Shown here in pieces: positions 17,390-26,188 of a stretch of DNA of 64,000 nucleotides; within the stretch, counting starts at the first letter, position 1; every line of letters begins with the position of its first letter. The DNA is from Selenomonas sputigena (GTDB taxonomy: Bacteria > Bacillota > Negativicutes > Selenomonadales > Selenomonadaceae). The stretch is taken from contig NZ_CP110383.1 of NCBI RefSeq assembly GCF_026015965.1, positions 1,057,501 through 1,121,500 of the forward strand, written 5' to 3'. Under the pieces are notes generated by a model that saw only the letters and a list, made by a program, of their open reading frames with translations, was not told where the DNA came from and did not search any database. A program made the position numbers and the translations under genes.

Positions 17390-19584
17390 TGAATCATTCC
17401 TTTCTTCTTCTGCAGCATCTGCAGTGTCTTGTAGCAGTTGGCACGCACGGAAATGAAGTCATCCACGCCCGCTTCGCGATAAATTGGCTCCAAATCCTTC
17501 GGCGCAGCGCCCGCGAGGAAGATCGTAGCCGCAGGCAATGCCGCGCGCAGTTTCGGCGCGAGCTCGGGCACAATTTCCGGATACGTCGGATCGGTCGAGC
17601 AGATGACGACAGCGTCAGCACCCGATTCCTTCGCGGCGGCAGCCGCTTCGTCCGTCGTCTTGAAGCCGTCGTTCAACAGCACTTCAAAGGCTCCGACCTG
17701 CAGGAAGCTCGTCGAGAAATCGGCACGCGCCTTGTGCTGCGGAATGGGGCCCATATTCGCGAGGAAGATCTTCACGTTATCGCCGTCGTGGCTGTCCCTA
17801 TACTCCTCGGTGATGCGGCGCAGAGCTTCATAGCGCTCGCTCCAGCGGTGCGCTCCAATTGCCGTGATCTTCTCGGCTGCCTCGCCCGTCTGCAAGGCCT
17901 CGCGAAGCTCCGCAATCGTCGCACCGGCCTTCGCCGCCTTGACAGCAGCCTCCGCCTTCTCGCCCTTGCCCGCACTCTTCAATGCCGTGAGGCACTCCTT
18001 TTTGAATGTCTCGTCCACATCGGCGAGATAGGCTTCGACATCCTTCTTGCGCTTTTCCAGAAGTTCCGCCACATCCTCTGTGCGCGGATCGAGCAGTTTC
18101 TCCGTCATATTCGGATACATATTGTTGCCGACGATGCGATCTCTGCGCAGTTCGAGCTTCTTGAAGCGATCTTCAAGCGTCTTTGCGACTTCTTCCTGCA
18201 CATAGCCGACTTCGAGAGCCTTGACGATACCGCCCTTGCCCTCGATCGTCTGGAATTCTGCCCAAATCTTTTCCTGAATTTCTTTCGTCAGCGTCTCAAC
18301 TGCCCAAGAGCCGCCCGCTGGATCAATCGGCTGCATAAGGCCGAATTCTTCCTGCAGCATGATCTGCACATTGCGCGCGATGCGGCGCGAGAACTCATCA
18401 CCCTTGCGAATCGGCTCATCGAACGGAGCGTTCTCAAAGGAGTCAAGTCCGCCGACGACACCGGAGAAGATCTCCGTCGTGTTGCGCAGCATGTTGACGT
18501 AAGGATCGTAAACCGTCTTGAAAAACAGTGCGGGACGTGCATGTACGTGGATGCGCTGCGCCTCTTCTCCGCCGCCGAACGCCTTGACGATCTGCGCCCA
18601 AATCGGGCGAACCGCACGAAGCTTCGCAATCTGCAGGAAGAAGTTCGCGCCCATCGAGAAGCCGAACATCATCTGCTCTGCCGCCTCGTCGACCGTAAGT
18701 CCGCGCTCCATGAGGGCACGCAAGTACGCGACGCCGACGGCGAGCGTCGAGGCGACTTCCTGCACATCGTTGGCGCCGCCGCGCGAAACGGCATCGCTGC
18801 GCACCATGATCGTCTTGAGATTCGGCGCATACTGCTTTGCCCAGAGAGCAGCCTCCGCCATCTCATCATAGAGCTGTGGCAGCGAAGCGTAATTCTCGCC
18901 GCGCTGAATCAACTCGCCCAAGGGGTCTGCTCCCACGAAGCCGCCGAGCTTTGCGAGGTCACCGCCGTCAGACTTGACGGACGCAGCGACGAGAGACAGC
19001 ATCGGCAGGGACGACGCGCCCGCATAGATGTAGAGCGGATGCTGGTCGAGCTTCAAGCCGTTGAGCGTCGTGTGCATATCCTCAACCGTCGTAATATTGC
19101 AGCCTTCATCGCCGATTTTTTCAGCATCCTTGGCATCCTTGTTGAGGAGCGTTGCCGAATCGAGGCGGATGTTGTAGATGGTCGAACCCTTGTCCACTTC
19201 GCGGTGCAAGAGTTCGTTGTTCTCCTCGGGCAGCGTCTCGTCGCACGACTGCGCGATGCCCCAAGGCTGTTCGATATAGCCGTTCGGACGCACACCGCGC
19301 AGGAAGTTGTCCATGCCGGGAAAGTCCGTCCTCGGCAGGATCTCGTCCGTCATCTTGTGGGTGTACATCGGCTCGAATGTGATGCCCTCGTACGTTTTCG
19401 TGAACATCTTTTTCTCGAAGGGCGCCCCCTTCAAGAGTGCGACGCATGCCTCTTTCCACTCGTCATACGTCGGCGGTTCGAATTCGTCGAGCGGCACATC
19501 GGGGAAACTCGTTTGCTGTTCGGCCTTCTTCAAGATGGCCTGCAGGTCAAGATTCTCGTCCTGACCCTTTGTCTCATTGCTCAT
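17386..19584 (-). CDS. mutA: Methylmalonyl-CoA mutase, small (non-catalytic) subunit
   Basis: Partner of MutB in the heterodimeric enzyme. The 732-residue protein follows the same two-domain plan, but the position of the DxHxxG cobalt-ligand motif reads [10 protein letters not shown]. It therefore cannot ligate cobalamin, as is known for small subunits. The barrel shows [20 protein letters not shown] and the [19 protein letters not shown] block. The start is ATG at 19584 (MSNETKGQ) with GGGAGG upstream; an in-frame extension to 19632 would read through the leader terminator and is rejected. It is first in the mut operon and lies behind a cobalamin riboswitch. Confidence 0.95.
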   Translation of the reverse strand: MSNETKGQDENLDLQAILKKAEQQTSFPDVPLDEFEPPTYDEWKEACVALLKGAPFEKKMFTKTYEGITFEPMYTHKMTDEILPRTDFPGMDNFLRGVRPNGYIEQPWGIAQSCDETLPEENNELLHREVDKGSTIYNIRLDSATLLNKDAKDAEKIGDEGCNITTVEDMHTTLNGLKLDQHPLYIYAGASSLPMLSLVAASVKSDGGDLAKLGGFVGADPLGELIQRGENYASLPQLYDEMAEAALWAKQYAPNLKTIMVRSDAVSRGGANDVQEVASTLAVGVAYLRALMERGLTVDEAAEQMMFGFSMGANFFLQIAKLRAVRPIWAQIVKAFGGGEEAQRIHVHARPALFFKTVYDPYVNMLRNTTEIFSGVVGGLDSFENAPFDEPIRKGDEFSRRIARNVQIMLQEEFGLMQPIDPAGGSWAVETLTKEIQEKIWAEFQTIEGKGGIVKALEVGYVQEEVAKTLEDRFKKLELRRDRIVGNNMYPNMTEKLLDPRTEDVAELLEKRKKDVEAYLADVDETFKKECLTALKSAGKGEKAEAAVKAAKAGATIAELREALQTGEAAEKITAIGAHRWSERYEALRRITEEYRDSHDGDNVKIFLANMGPIPQHKARADFSTSFLQVGAFEVLLNDGFKTTDEAAAAAKESGADAVVICSTDPTYPEIVPELAPKLRAALPAATIFLAGAAPKDLEPIYREAGVDDFISVRANCYKTLQMLQKKKGMIQ

Positions 19585-19621
19585 ATTTCCACAGCCTCCC
19601 TTGAAATAATACGGAATACAA

Positions 19622-19651
19622 CAAAAAGCCACCCTGCAGTCGAGGGCGGCT
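19622..19651 (-). terminator. Terminator-like hairpin just before mutA
   Basis: Minus strand: stem AAGCCGCCCT/AGGGTGGCTT (one G-U pair) followed by TTTTTGTTG. It ends ~37 nt before the mutA ATG and is a candidate expression platform for the upstream riboswitch. Confidence 0.7.
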
Positions 19652-19724
19652 TCGTCATTTTCGTGAACAGGCTTGCAGGAAATCTCTTCTGCACATCATG
19701 TCCGTGCAAAGTGCATTTTCCAAT

Positions 19725-19752
19725 AAAAAATCCGGTGCAAATCTGCGCCGGA
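19725..19752 (-). terminator. Second leader terminator between riboswitch and mutA
   Basis: Minus strand: stem TCCGG-C-GCA/TGC-A-CCGGA with one mismatch and loop GATT, followed by TTTTTT. It lies about 75 nt downstream of the B12 box. The roughly 70 nt between the two terminators hold no credible gene. Confidence 0.7.
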
Positions 19753-19824
19753 GAGCCTGCCGTGAAATGACAAAATCCCCTACCCATCGCTCGCAGGTAC
19801 CAGCGCAAATCGCGCTGACGGTGA

Positions 19825-19980
19825 TGTCAAAACAGGCAGTTCTCCTGGCTCAGATTCATCGTCCGATCATGCCTTCCCAGAGATTTCTCCAGTGGCCTTT
19901 TATGAAGGACTCCTCTTACAGTGGCGGGACCGCTCCGGCTTCTACCGAATTCCCTATTAAGTCTTGCGACGCCTGTCTCC
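19825..19980 (-). ncRNA. Cobalamin riboswitch (B12 element) upstream of mutAB-meaB
   Basis: Read on the minus strand, the consensus blocks appear in order. They are ACAGGC (start of P1), AATAGGGAATTCGGT, GGTCCCGCCACTGTAA, GCCACTGG, CTGGGAAGGC, and the B12 box AGCCAGGAGAACTGCC (19850-19835). GCCTGT then closes P1 (19832-19837 pairs with 19971-19976). The element sits ~240 nt before mutA with two terminator-type hairpins in between, and just downstream of a TTGACA/TAATAT promoter. Normally such elements shut off expression when adenosylcobalamin is abundant; the direction here cannot be read from sequence alone. Confidence 0.93.
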
Positions 19981-20003
19981 AACAATATGTTGTTTTCATC
20001 TTT

Positions 20004-20033
20004 ATATTAACTCTGTTTATTGGGGATTGTCAA
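20004..20033 (-). promoter_or_regulatory. Promoter of the mut operon (minus), -35 shared with the divergent promoter
   Basis: -35 TTGACA (20033-20028), 18-bp spacer, -10 TAATAT (20009-20004). Transcription would start just before the riboswitch. The -35 box overlaps that of the plus-strand promoter at 20027-20055. Confidence 0.75.
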
Positions 20034-20055
20034 TACTCCCGAAGTCTTTTACAAT
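20027..20055 (+). promoter_or_regulatory. Divergent promoter of the small hypothetical gene (plus)
   Basis: -35 TTGTCA (20027-20032), 17-bp spacer, -10 TACAAT (20050-20055). The 7-bp TTGTCAA serves as -35 in both directions, so the two promoters should compete for polymerase. Confidence 0.75.
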
Positions 20056-20130
20056 AAAAATATGGTTTGATTCTGCATAGATTTTCTACGATTTTCTACG
20101 ATTCTTCAAAATTGCACAAGGAGACACAGC

Positions 20131-20394
20131 ATGATCAAAGTTCATGGATCCGTCATCATCGAGCAGGGCGTGACCTTCGCCATCGTCGTCGTCAAGCCCC
20201 ACGTCACGCAGTACACGGCTCGCGCCGTATCGTTCCGCAATGAGATCGCCCCCTTCTTCCGCAACATGCCCATCATCCTGATGTCGCAGGACAAGGACGG
20301 CAATCCGCGCTACTATGGCAGAAAGGACATCGTCGATTTTCTAAAGACGGTCAAGGTCGAGCAGATTCCCTGGAAGACGTACCATATTTATTAA
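20131..20394 (+). CDS. Small conserved-looking hypothetical protein (87 aa)
   Basis: I do not recognise the family. The 87-residue protein opens MIKVHGSVIIEQGVTFAIVVVK and has an amphipathic, partly beta-rich sequence with no signal peptide, membrane segment or cysteine cluster. It has features of a real gene: a good promoter (20027-20055), an AAGGAGA ribosome site before the ATG, and a strong terminator right after the TAA. The segment PIILMSQDKDGNPRYYGRKD suggests a small globular fold. It is transcribed alone, divergently from the mut operon, with which it shares a -35 element. No function is proposed. Confidence 0.75.
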   Translation: MIKVHGSVIIEQGVTFAIVVVKPHVTQYTARAVSFRNEIAPFFRNMPIILMSQDKDGNPRYYGRKDIVDFLKTVKVEQIPWKTYHIY

Positions 20395-20403
20395 GAAACG
20401 CAA

Positions 20404-20445
20404 TTGCCGCCAAAAAGCGCCCGCGAAGGCGCTTTTTGGCGGCAA
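20404..20445. terminator. Bidirectional terminator between the small gene and glnA
   Basis: A perfect 18-bp stem, TTGCCGCCAAAAAGCGCC and its complement around loop CGCGAA. Runs of A and T flank the GC core, so it can act on both converging transcripts. Confidence 0.85.
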
Positions 20446-20449
20446 GCTG

Positions 20450-22345
20450 TCAGATCATATTCTTGATATAGGCGTCATAAAGCGCCTTGAGTTCCTCGAT
20501 CTTGTCATACATCTCTACCTGCAGACCCGACGCCACGGCGTAATCGCCTTCGTGCAAGGCCTTGATGAGAAGCGTGAACAGAGATTTTTCGTCGATGCTG
20601 TCCTTCGCGAGATACGAGCGAATGCCGTTGATCTTGTTCCAGTTGTAGGAGTCCTGATCTGTCACGAAGGTCGCCTGCACTTCCTTTGCCTTGCGCACGA
20701 TGTCGCGGTTCTCGGGAATGATGCGGCTGATGAGTTCCGTCTTCCAGCGCAGGAGAGCGCCCGCCTTGAACGCCTCGATGATCTGCGGACGCAGAGCGCC
20801 GCCCACCGTGATGGCGGCGACCTTCTCGGGATGATTCTCAAACCCCTGCATATTTTCCCAAACCGTCGCCGGCGGTGCGCCGAAGAGGCGATTTCTTTCC
20901 TTTTCGGTGTAATCCTCGAAGACATCGACCTCGCTGCGATAAGCGCGATCCTTTTCAAGATAAAAGCCTTCCTTCCCCGCTTCCTTGGAAAGTTCTGCCA
21001 GAAGTTCCTCCGTCGTATGGTGAATCGAGGTCTTCACACCGTCAAGCACTGCAGAATAGACTGCAGCCAAAACAAGGTATATATTGGAATACGGATTGCA
21101 GGCGCGCAGTTCGAAGCGCGTCGCATAAGGATTCGCCAAATCGCGAATCAATCCTGCAAGTATCGTGCGGTTGCGCGACGGAATTTCCGGCGTATAGCCG
21201 AGCGACGTGACGATGCAGACGGGCGCTTCAAAGCCGGGCTTCAAGCGGTTGAGCGAATCGTTCGTCGCCGACACGAAGGGATTGATGACCTCATAATTCT
21301 TCAAGAGCCCCATGATCGCGCCATAACCGACGGCACTCAGGTAGTCCTTCGTCATATCCTGCGGCGTGAAGAGATTGTGCACCTTGCCGTCTTCCATGAC
21401 GGCGGCGATGCAGAAATGCGTATGCTCGCCGTTGCCCGCAAGGCCGATCATCGGCTTCGCCTTGAAGTTCACCTCCAGGCCGTTCTCACGGAAGACCTCG
21501 CGCACCATCGTGCGCACGATCAGTTCATTGTCCGCCGCCTGCAGGGCGTCAGAAAAGCGCCAGTCGATCTCGATCTGCTCGCACACATGCGTCATCTTGC
21601 CCGACTCGTCAATCTGCGCCTTGAGACCGCCGACCTCCTTGTGCCCCATCTCAACCTGCAGTCCGTAGCGATCGAGCAGCATGACCGCCTGCTCCAACGC
21701 CGTGCGCACAGCGCCGTGCGTACGCTGCCAATACTGCTCCTGCATGACCTGAGAAGCCGAAAGTTCCTCCACGTTCGTCTCTTCGAGAGGCGTCTTGACC
21801 CAGAACTCCAGCTCGGTCGCCGAAGTGAACTGGAAATCGACAATCTTCGAGCCGTCGATGTGCTCAAGACCCGAAACGTGCGGATGCTCCTTGAACATCT
21901 GCAAGAGTTCCTTTTTCAAGTAGACCAGCGTATCCTTCAAGATGGCACGCGAATCGACGCGCTTGCCGTCATGGATGAGAAAGGACGGGATGCGCAGCGT
22001 GCCGATGGGCTTGCCCGTTTCCTCATCGAAATGCTCAAGATTGTAATCAATGAACCAGTTCGCTTCCGGATCGATTGGCATGTCGACCTTCGCGTTGTTC
22101 AAGATGGCAATGCCCGTCAGCACGACCGAAGAACCGTCCGTCTGCACCGCCGTGCCATTGTAGAAATCATCCATATCCTTGAGGAAGATGCGCATCGGTA
22201 TCTTTTCATCGGTATCATTGCCTGCGAGATCGATGCCGACGAGAGAAACAAACTTTATCTCCGGATGCGCCTCCAAGAGACGAACAATTTCTTTCTTCGA
22301 GGAATTTGCTGGAATCACATACAACAAGTCTTCCATTTCAACCAT
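20450..22345 (-). CDS. glnA: Glutamine synthetase, long type I-like form
   Basis: Makes glutamine from glutamate, ammonia and ATP. The ~631-residue protein is much longer than the ~445-470 of classical GlnA. It still carries the type I catalytic pattern: FQFTSATELEFW, GNGEHTHFCIA (ammonia/metal site), TNDSLNRLKPGFEAPV and PSRNRTILAG. The RFELRACNPYSNIYLVLAAV segment is also present, followed by a ~200-residue C-terminal extension. The type III hallmark AGNDHRLGA is absent. The start is ATG at 22345 (or 22336) after AAAGGAAAAGG. A good promoter and a terminator-like leader hairpin lie upstream, suggesting attenuation. Similar long forms occur in Clostridia, from memory. Confidence 0.93.
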   Translation of the reverse strand: MVEMEDLLYVIPANSSKKEIVRLLEAHPEIKFVSLVGIDLAGNDTDEKIPMRIFLKDMDDFYNGTAVQTDGSSVVLTGIAILNNAKVDMPIDPEANWFIDYNLEHFDEETGKPIGTLRIPSFLIHDGKRVDSRAILKDTLVYLKKELLQMFKEHPHVSGLEHIDGSKIVDFQFTSATELEFWVKTPLEETNVEELSASQVMQEQYWQRTHGAVRTALEQAVMLLDRYGLQVEMGHKEVGGLKAQIDESGKMTHVCEQIEIDWRFSDALQAADNELIVRTMVREVFRENGLEVNFKAKPMIGLAGNGEHTHFCIAAVMEDGKVHNLFTPQDMTKDYLSAVGYGAIMGLLKNYEVINPFVSATNDSLNRLKPGFEAPVCIVTSLGYTPEIPSRNRTILAGLIRDLANPYATRFELRACNPYSNIYLVLAAVYSAVLDGVKTSIHHTTEELLAELSKEAGKEGFYLEKDRAYRSEVDVFEDYTEKERNRLFGAPPATVWENMQGFENHPEKVAAITVGGALRPQIIEAFKAGALLRWKTELISRIIPENRDIVRKAKEVQATFVTDQDSYNWNKINGIRSYLAKDSIDEKSLFTLLIKALHEGDYAVASGLQVEMYDKIEELKALYDAYIKNMI

Positions 22346-22395
22346 CCTTTTCCTTTCGTGGGCAGACATTCCATTCGCTGCAACAACAGCGGCAC

Positions 22396-22434
22396 AAAAA
22401 AACCGCACAGCAAAGCTTTCCCGTACATGCGCGG
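22396..22434 (-). terminator. Leader terminator (attenuator candidate) of glnA
   Basis: Minus strand: stem CCGCGCA/TGTGCGG followed by TTTTTTT, about 50 nt before the glnA start. A competing hairpin TTTTCCG/CGGGAAA (22438-22417) shares the CCG of the 5' arm and could act as antiterminator. Confidence 0.6.
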
Positions 22435-22482
22435 AAAACAAAGCTATACGGCAACGCTGCCAACATACTTATCCATGCGACT

Positions 22483-22511
22483 ATCATAGCACCTCCTTCT
22501 CCTTCTGTCCA
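22483..22511 (-). promoter_or_regulatory. glnA promoter
   Basis: -35 TGGACA (22511-22506), 17-bp spacer, -10 TATGAT (22488-22483). It gives a leader of ~130 nt containing the attenuator candidate. Confidence 0.6.
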
Positions 22512-22550
22512 GCAAAATTCTGCCAAAAGCAGGAACTTTTTCCGCCGGCG

Positions 22551-22559
22551 TGGTATAAT
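22551..22559 (+). promoter_or_regulatory. Extended -10 promoter of hypF
   Basis: TGG-TATAAT (TGnTATAAT) about 38 nt before the hypF ATG; there is no good -35 box. Confidence 0.65.
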
Positions 22560-22596
22560 CGCTGAAAGACACCTCTCAAGGAAAGGCAGCATCCGC

Positions 22597-24960
22597 ATGG
22601 CAAAAAAAGTTTTGCAAACCAGTCGATTCAAAATCTTCGGCATCGTGCAGGGCGTCGGATTTCGCCCCTTCGTCAGCCGCACGGCAAATGCACTCGGCAT
22701 CACGGGAGACGTCTGCAACAAGGGCTCCTATGTAGAAGTTCGCGCCCAAGGCACGAAAGACGCTCTGCAAGATTTTCGCAAAAAATTGGAAAAAGAGCCG
22801 CCCGAACGCGCAGTCATACTGAAAATCCTGCAAGATTCTACGGAAAAAGCCCCTTTGTTTCACGATTTCCAGATCATCGAAAGCGCCCACGAGAGCGGCG
22901 ACGTATTTGTTTCACCCGACATCGCCATCTGTCCCAAGTGTCAGACCGAACTTTTCGACAAAAACGACCGCCGCTACCTCCATCCGTTCATCAACTGCAC
23001 CTCTTGCGGTCCCAGGCTCACGATCCTCGACGCCATGCCCTACGACCGCGAGCGTACGAGCATGGGAGCGTTCCCCATGTGCCCGGCGTGCCATTACGAA
23101 TACACCCATGCCGAAACGCGCCGCTACGACGCGCAGCCCGTATGCTGCAACGACTGCGGGCCGCACGTCTATCTCTTGGGATGTAAAGAGCGCGACCATG
23201 CTGCAATCACACGTGCAAGGCATGTGCTGCAGGAGGGCGGCATCGTCGCCGTCAAGGGCATCGGCGGCTTTCACCTCGCTTGTGACGCAAGAAATGAGGC
23301 GGCCGTGCAGCGGCTGCGCGAGCGCAAAAGCCGCCCGCAGAAGCCCTTCGCCGTCATGCTGCGCGGCCTCGACGCCGTGCGGCGCGAGTGCCGCCTCAGC
23401 GACGCACAGAAAGCGCACCTCGACAATCACCAAAAGCCCATCGTACTGCTGGAAAAAAGCGGCAGCGGAAAAATCGCTGCGAGCGTCGCACCCGCAATGC
23501 CCTCCCTCGGCGTCATGCTGCCCTACACGCCGCTGCACCTTCTGCTCTTTTCCTTGCCCGACGAACTCGCTGATTTCACAGATTGCCTCGTCATGACGAG
23601 CGGCAACCCTTCGGGAGCGCCGATCTGTCGTACGGACGAGGACGCACTCGACGCGCTTTCTTCCATCGCCGACCTCATCCTCTCGCACGACCGCGAGATT
23701 CGTCTGCGCGCCGATGACAGCGTCATGGATTTCTACGACGGTGCGCCTTATATGATTCGACGCAGCCGCGGCTACGCACCGCTTCCCTTGATGCTCTCTG
23801 CCGATTTCCAAGGCTCGGTTCTCGGCATTGGCGGCGAACTCAAGAACACTTTCTGCCTTGCCAAGAATTCACTCTTCTACCCCTCGCCCTATCTCGGCGA
23901 TATGAGCGATCTGCGCACCCTCCGAGCTCTGCGCCAAGCCCTGCCGCGCATGGAGCGTCTGCTCGCCATCACTCCCGTCGCCGTCGCCGCCGACCTTCAT
24001 CCGCGCTACGAAACGAGCCGCTTCGCCGAAACCTTGGGACTTCCCATCTTCAAGGTGCAGCACCACCACGCGCATGTGCTCTCCGTCATGGCGGAGAACG
24101 ATCACCTCTCCCCCGTCATCGGCGTGAGTCTCGACGGCACAGGCTACGGTACGGACGGAACGATCTGGGGCGGCGAAATCATGCTCGCTACAACGCGTGA
24201 TTTTCAAAGGCTCGCCTCCCTTGCGCCCTTCTTCCATGCAGGCGGCGACCTCGCCGCGCGAGAAGGCTGGCGTCTTGCTGTTTCCTTGCTCCATCTTTAC
24301 TGCGGCAGGGAGAATGCCCTCCTCCACAGCAAAAAACTCGGCCTTGCGACAGAAAAAGAAGCTGCCTCCGTCATCTTCCAACTGGAGAATGGCTTGCATA
24401 CGACGATTTCGACGAGCGCGGGGCGGCTCTTCGATGCCGTCAGCGCCTTGCTCGGCATCCGCCGCATCTCCACCTATGAGGGGGAAGCCGCCATATACCT
24501 GCAATTCGCGGCTGAAGCCGCCGAAAAGGCTGGAAAATCTGCACAAGCGGACGCGCTGCTCGCACGCTGGAAAGCGGACGGCACGCTCCAAGCGCCGCCG
24601 GCAGAAAGCGCCATTACGATTACGGACGGTCGCTTCCTGCTGACCTCAAACGATTTATTCTGCCATCTGCTGCAATATCGCCTGCAAAATGTGTCAAGCG
24701 ACCTCCTAGCACTCGCTTTTCATCGCGGACTTGCCGCCGCCATCCGCGACGCTTGCAAAAACGCGCGTGAAATGACAGGCTGCAGCACGGCGGCACTGAC
24801 AGGCGGCGTATTTCAAAACACCCTGCTGCTGCGCCTGACACAAAACGCCTTGGAAAAAGACGGGTTTCATGTCCTGCATCACAGCATCATCCCGTCGAAT
24901 GACGGCGGCATCGCCGTCGGACAGGCGCTCTTCGCCATGCAGTGCCTGAAGGACAAATAG
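22597..24960 (+). CDS. hypF: Carbamoyltransferase HypF ([NiFe]-hydrogenase maturation)
   Basis: Turns carbamoyl phosphate into the thiocarbamate that HypE dehydrates to the cyanide ligands of [NiFe] hydrogenase. The ~787-residue protein has all HypF domains. The acylphosphatase domain has GIVQGVGFRPFVSR (~residues 15-28). The two zinc fingers are CPKC...CTSC and CPAC...CNDC. The YrdC-like domain includes KGIGGFHLACDA and RPQKPFAVML. The Kae1-like domain has VQHHHAHVLSVMAEN and SLDGTGYGTDGTIWGGE, ending TGGVFQN. The start is ATG at 22597, after AAGGAAAGG. hydF follows 28 nt later. Confidence 0.97.
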   Translation: MAKKVLQTSRFKIFGIVQGVGFRPFVSRTANALGITGDVCNKGSYVEVRAQGTKDALQDFRKKLEKEPPERAVILKILQDSTEKAPLFHDFQIIESAHESGDVFVSPDIAICPKCQTELFDKNDRRYLHPFINCTSCGPRLTILDAMPYDRERTSMGAFPMCPACHYEYTHAETRRYDAQPVCCNDCGPHVYLLGCKERDHAAITRARHVLQEGGIVAVKGIGGFHLACDARNEAAVQRLRERKSRPQKPFAVMLRGLDAVRRECRLSDAQKAHLDNHQKPIVLLEKSGSGKIAASVAPAMPSLGVMLPYTPLHLLLFSLPDELADFTDCLVMTSGNPSGAPICRTDEDALDALSSIADLILSHDREIRLRADDSVMDFYDGAPYMIRRSRGYAPLPLMLSADFQGSVLGIGGELKNTFCLAKNSLFYPSPYLGDMSDLRTLRALRQALPRMERLLAITPVAVAADLHPRYETSRFAETLGLPIFKVQHHHAHVLSVMAENDHLSPVIGVSLDGTGYGTDGTIWGGEIMLATTRDFQRLASLAPFFHAGGDLAAREGWRLAVSLLHLYCGRENALLHSKKLGLATEKEAASVIFQLENGLHTTISTSAGRLFDAVSALLGIRRISTYEGEAAIYLQFAAEAAEKAGKSAQADALLARWKADGTLQAPPAESAITITDGRFLLTSNDLFCHLLQYRLQNVSSDLLALAFHRGLAAAIRDACKNAREMTGCSTAALTGGVFQNTLLLRLTQNALEKDGFHVLHHSIIPSNDGGIAVGQALFAMQCLKDK

Positions 24961-24988
24961 AGCAGTCACGAATAGAAAGGAACTTTTC

Positions 24989-26188
24989 ATGGGACTTAAC
25001 GATACACCCTCGGGCGAACGCCTGCACATCGGCTTTTTCGGCCGCCGCAATGCCGGGAAATCCAGCCTCATCAATGCCATCACGGGACAGGAAGTCGCCG
25101 TCGTCTCCCCCGAAAAGGGTACGACGACCGACCCTGTAACGAAAGCGATGGAACTTCTTCCGCTCGGCCCCGTCCTCCTCATTGACACGCCGGGCTTTGA
25201 CGACACGGGCGACCTGGGCGAACTCAGAGTCAAGAGGACGCGCCGCATCTTGAACAAGACGGATATCGCCGTTCTCGTCCTCGATGCCGCTGAAGGCATG
25301 ACAGCGGTCGACGAAGAACTGATGCAGATTTTTCGCGAGAAGGACATCCCCCATCTCATCGTCTGCAACAAATGCGAGGACGAAAAGCATCCTTCCTCTG
25401 CCGGCAATGAAAGCATACTCCAAGTCAGCGCTATGAAAAACCTCGGCATAAACGAGCTGAAAGAACGCTTGAGCCAGATTGCGCCGCAAGAAAAACCTCG
25501 CGCTTTCGTGCGCGATCTGATTTCTCCGCACGCCCTCGTCTTGCTCATCACGCCCATGGACAAGGCGGCGCCGAAAGGCCGGCTCATCCTGCCGCAGCAG
25601 CAAGCGATTCGGGACATCTTGGAAGCAAGAGCCCTTCCGCTCGTCTGTCAGGAGACGGAGATTTCCGTTGCACTTGACAGCCTGAAGAACGCGCCCGATC
25701 TCGTTATCTGCGACAGTCAGATCTTCAAAAAAGCTGCTTCTTTCATACCCAAGTCCATCCCTCTGACCTCCTTCTCCATCCTTATGGCGCGTTACAAAGG
25801 CTTTCTTTCTGAGGCCGTAAACGGCATCGCCGCTCTCCCTCGCCTCGCGGACGGCGATACCGTACTCATTTCCGAAGGCTGCACGCATCACCGTCAATGC
25901 AACGACATCGGCACGGTCAAGATTCCGCATTGGCTCACCGAGCACACAAAGAAGAAGCTGCTTTTTGAAACCTCAAGCGGCCAGACCTTCCCCGAGGATC
26001 TGCAGAAGTATCAGCTCATCATCCATTGCGGCGGCTGTATGCTCAATCAGCGCGAGATGCTCTACCGCATGAAATGTGCCAAGGATCAGGGCGTGCCCAT
26101 GACGAACTACGGCACGCTCATCGCTCATCTGCACGGTATCCTGCAGCGCAGTTTGGGACTTTTCCCGCATCTTGCAAAAAGATTATAG
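24989..26188 (+). CDS. hydF: [FeFe]-hydrogenase H-cluster maturation GTPase HydF
   Basis: Scaffold and GTPase on which the 2Fe subcluster of [FeFe] hydrogenase is assembled before transfer to HydA. The 399-residue protein has the N-terminal GTPase domain (GRRNAGKSSL at ~18-27, DTPGFDD, NKCED). Its C-terminal metal-binding domain has EGCTHHRQCNDIGTVKIP and HCGGCMLNQREM, supplying the conserved CxH...CxxC ligands. It starts with ATG after GAAAGGAAC. No hydE, hydG or hydA is in the window. The pairing with hypF suggests the organism matures both hydrogenase classes. Confidence 0.96.
   Translation: MGLNDTPSGERLHIGFFGRRNAGKSSLINAITGQEVAVVSPEKGTTTDPVTKAMELLPLGPVLLIDTPGFDDTGDLGELRVKRTRRILNKTDIAVLVLDAAEGMTAVDEELMQIFREKDIPHLIVCNKCEDEKHPSSAGNESILQVSAMKNLGINELKERLSQIAPQEKPRAFVRDLISPHALVLLITPMDKAAPKGRLILPQQQAIRDILEARALPLVCQETEISVALDSLKNAPDLVICDSQIFKKAASFIPKSIPLTSFSILMARYKGFLSEAVNGIAALPRLADGDTVLISEGCTHHRQCNDIGTVKIPHWLTEHTKKKLLFETSSGQTFPEDLQKYQLIIHCGGCMLNQREMLYRMKCAKDQGVPMTNYGTLIAHLHGILQRSLGLFPHLAKRL

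Noticed and set aside
17380-19770. Long open frame on the plus strand antisense to mutA (~796 codons)
   Set aside because: It mirrors the codon pattern of mutA in a GC-rich genome, has no family resemblance, is rich in Arg and His as antisense frames are, and has no ribosome site. Similar antisense frames at 34229-35710, 45562-47043 and 53232-55301 were rejected for the same reasons.
19581-19808. Possible 75-codon gene between the riboswitch and mutA
   Set aside because: It spans both leader terminators, has no ribosome site and no recognisable protein character; it is leader RNA.
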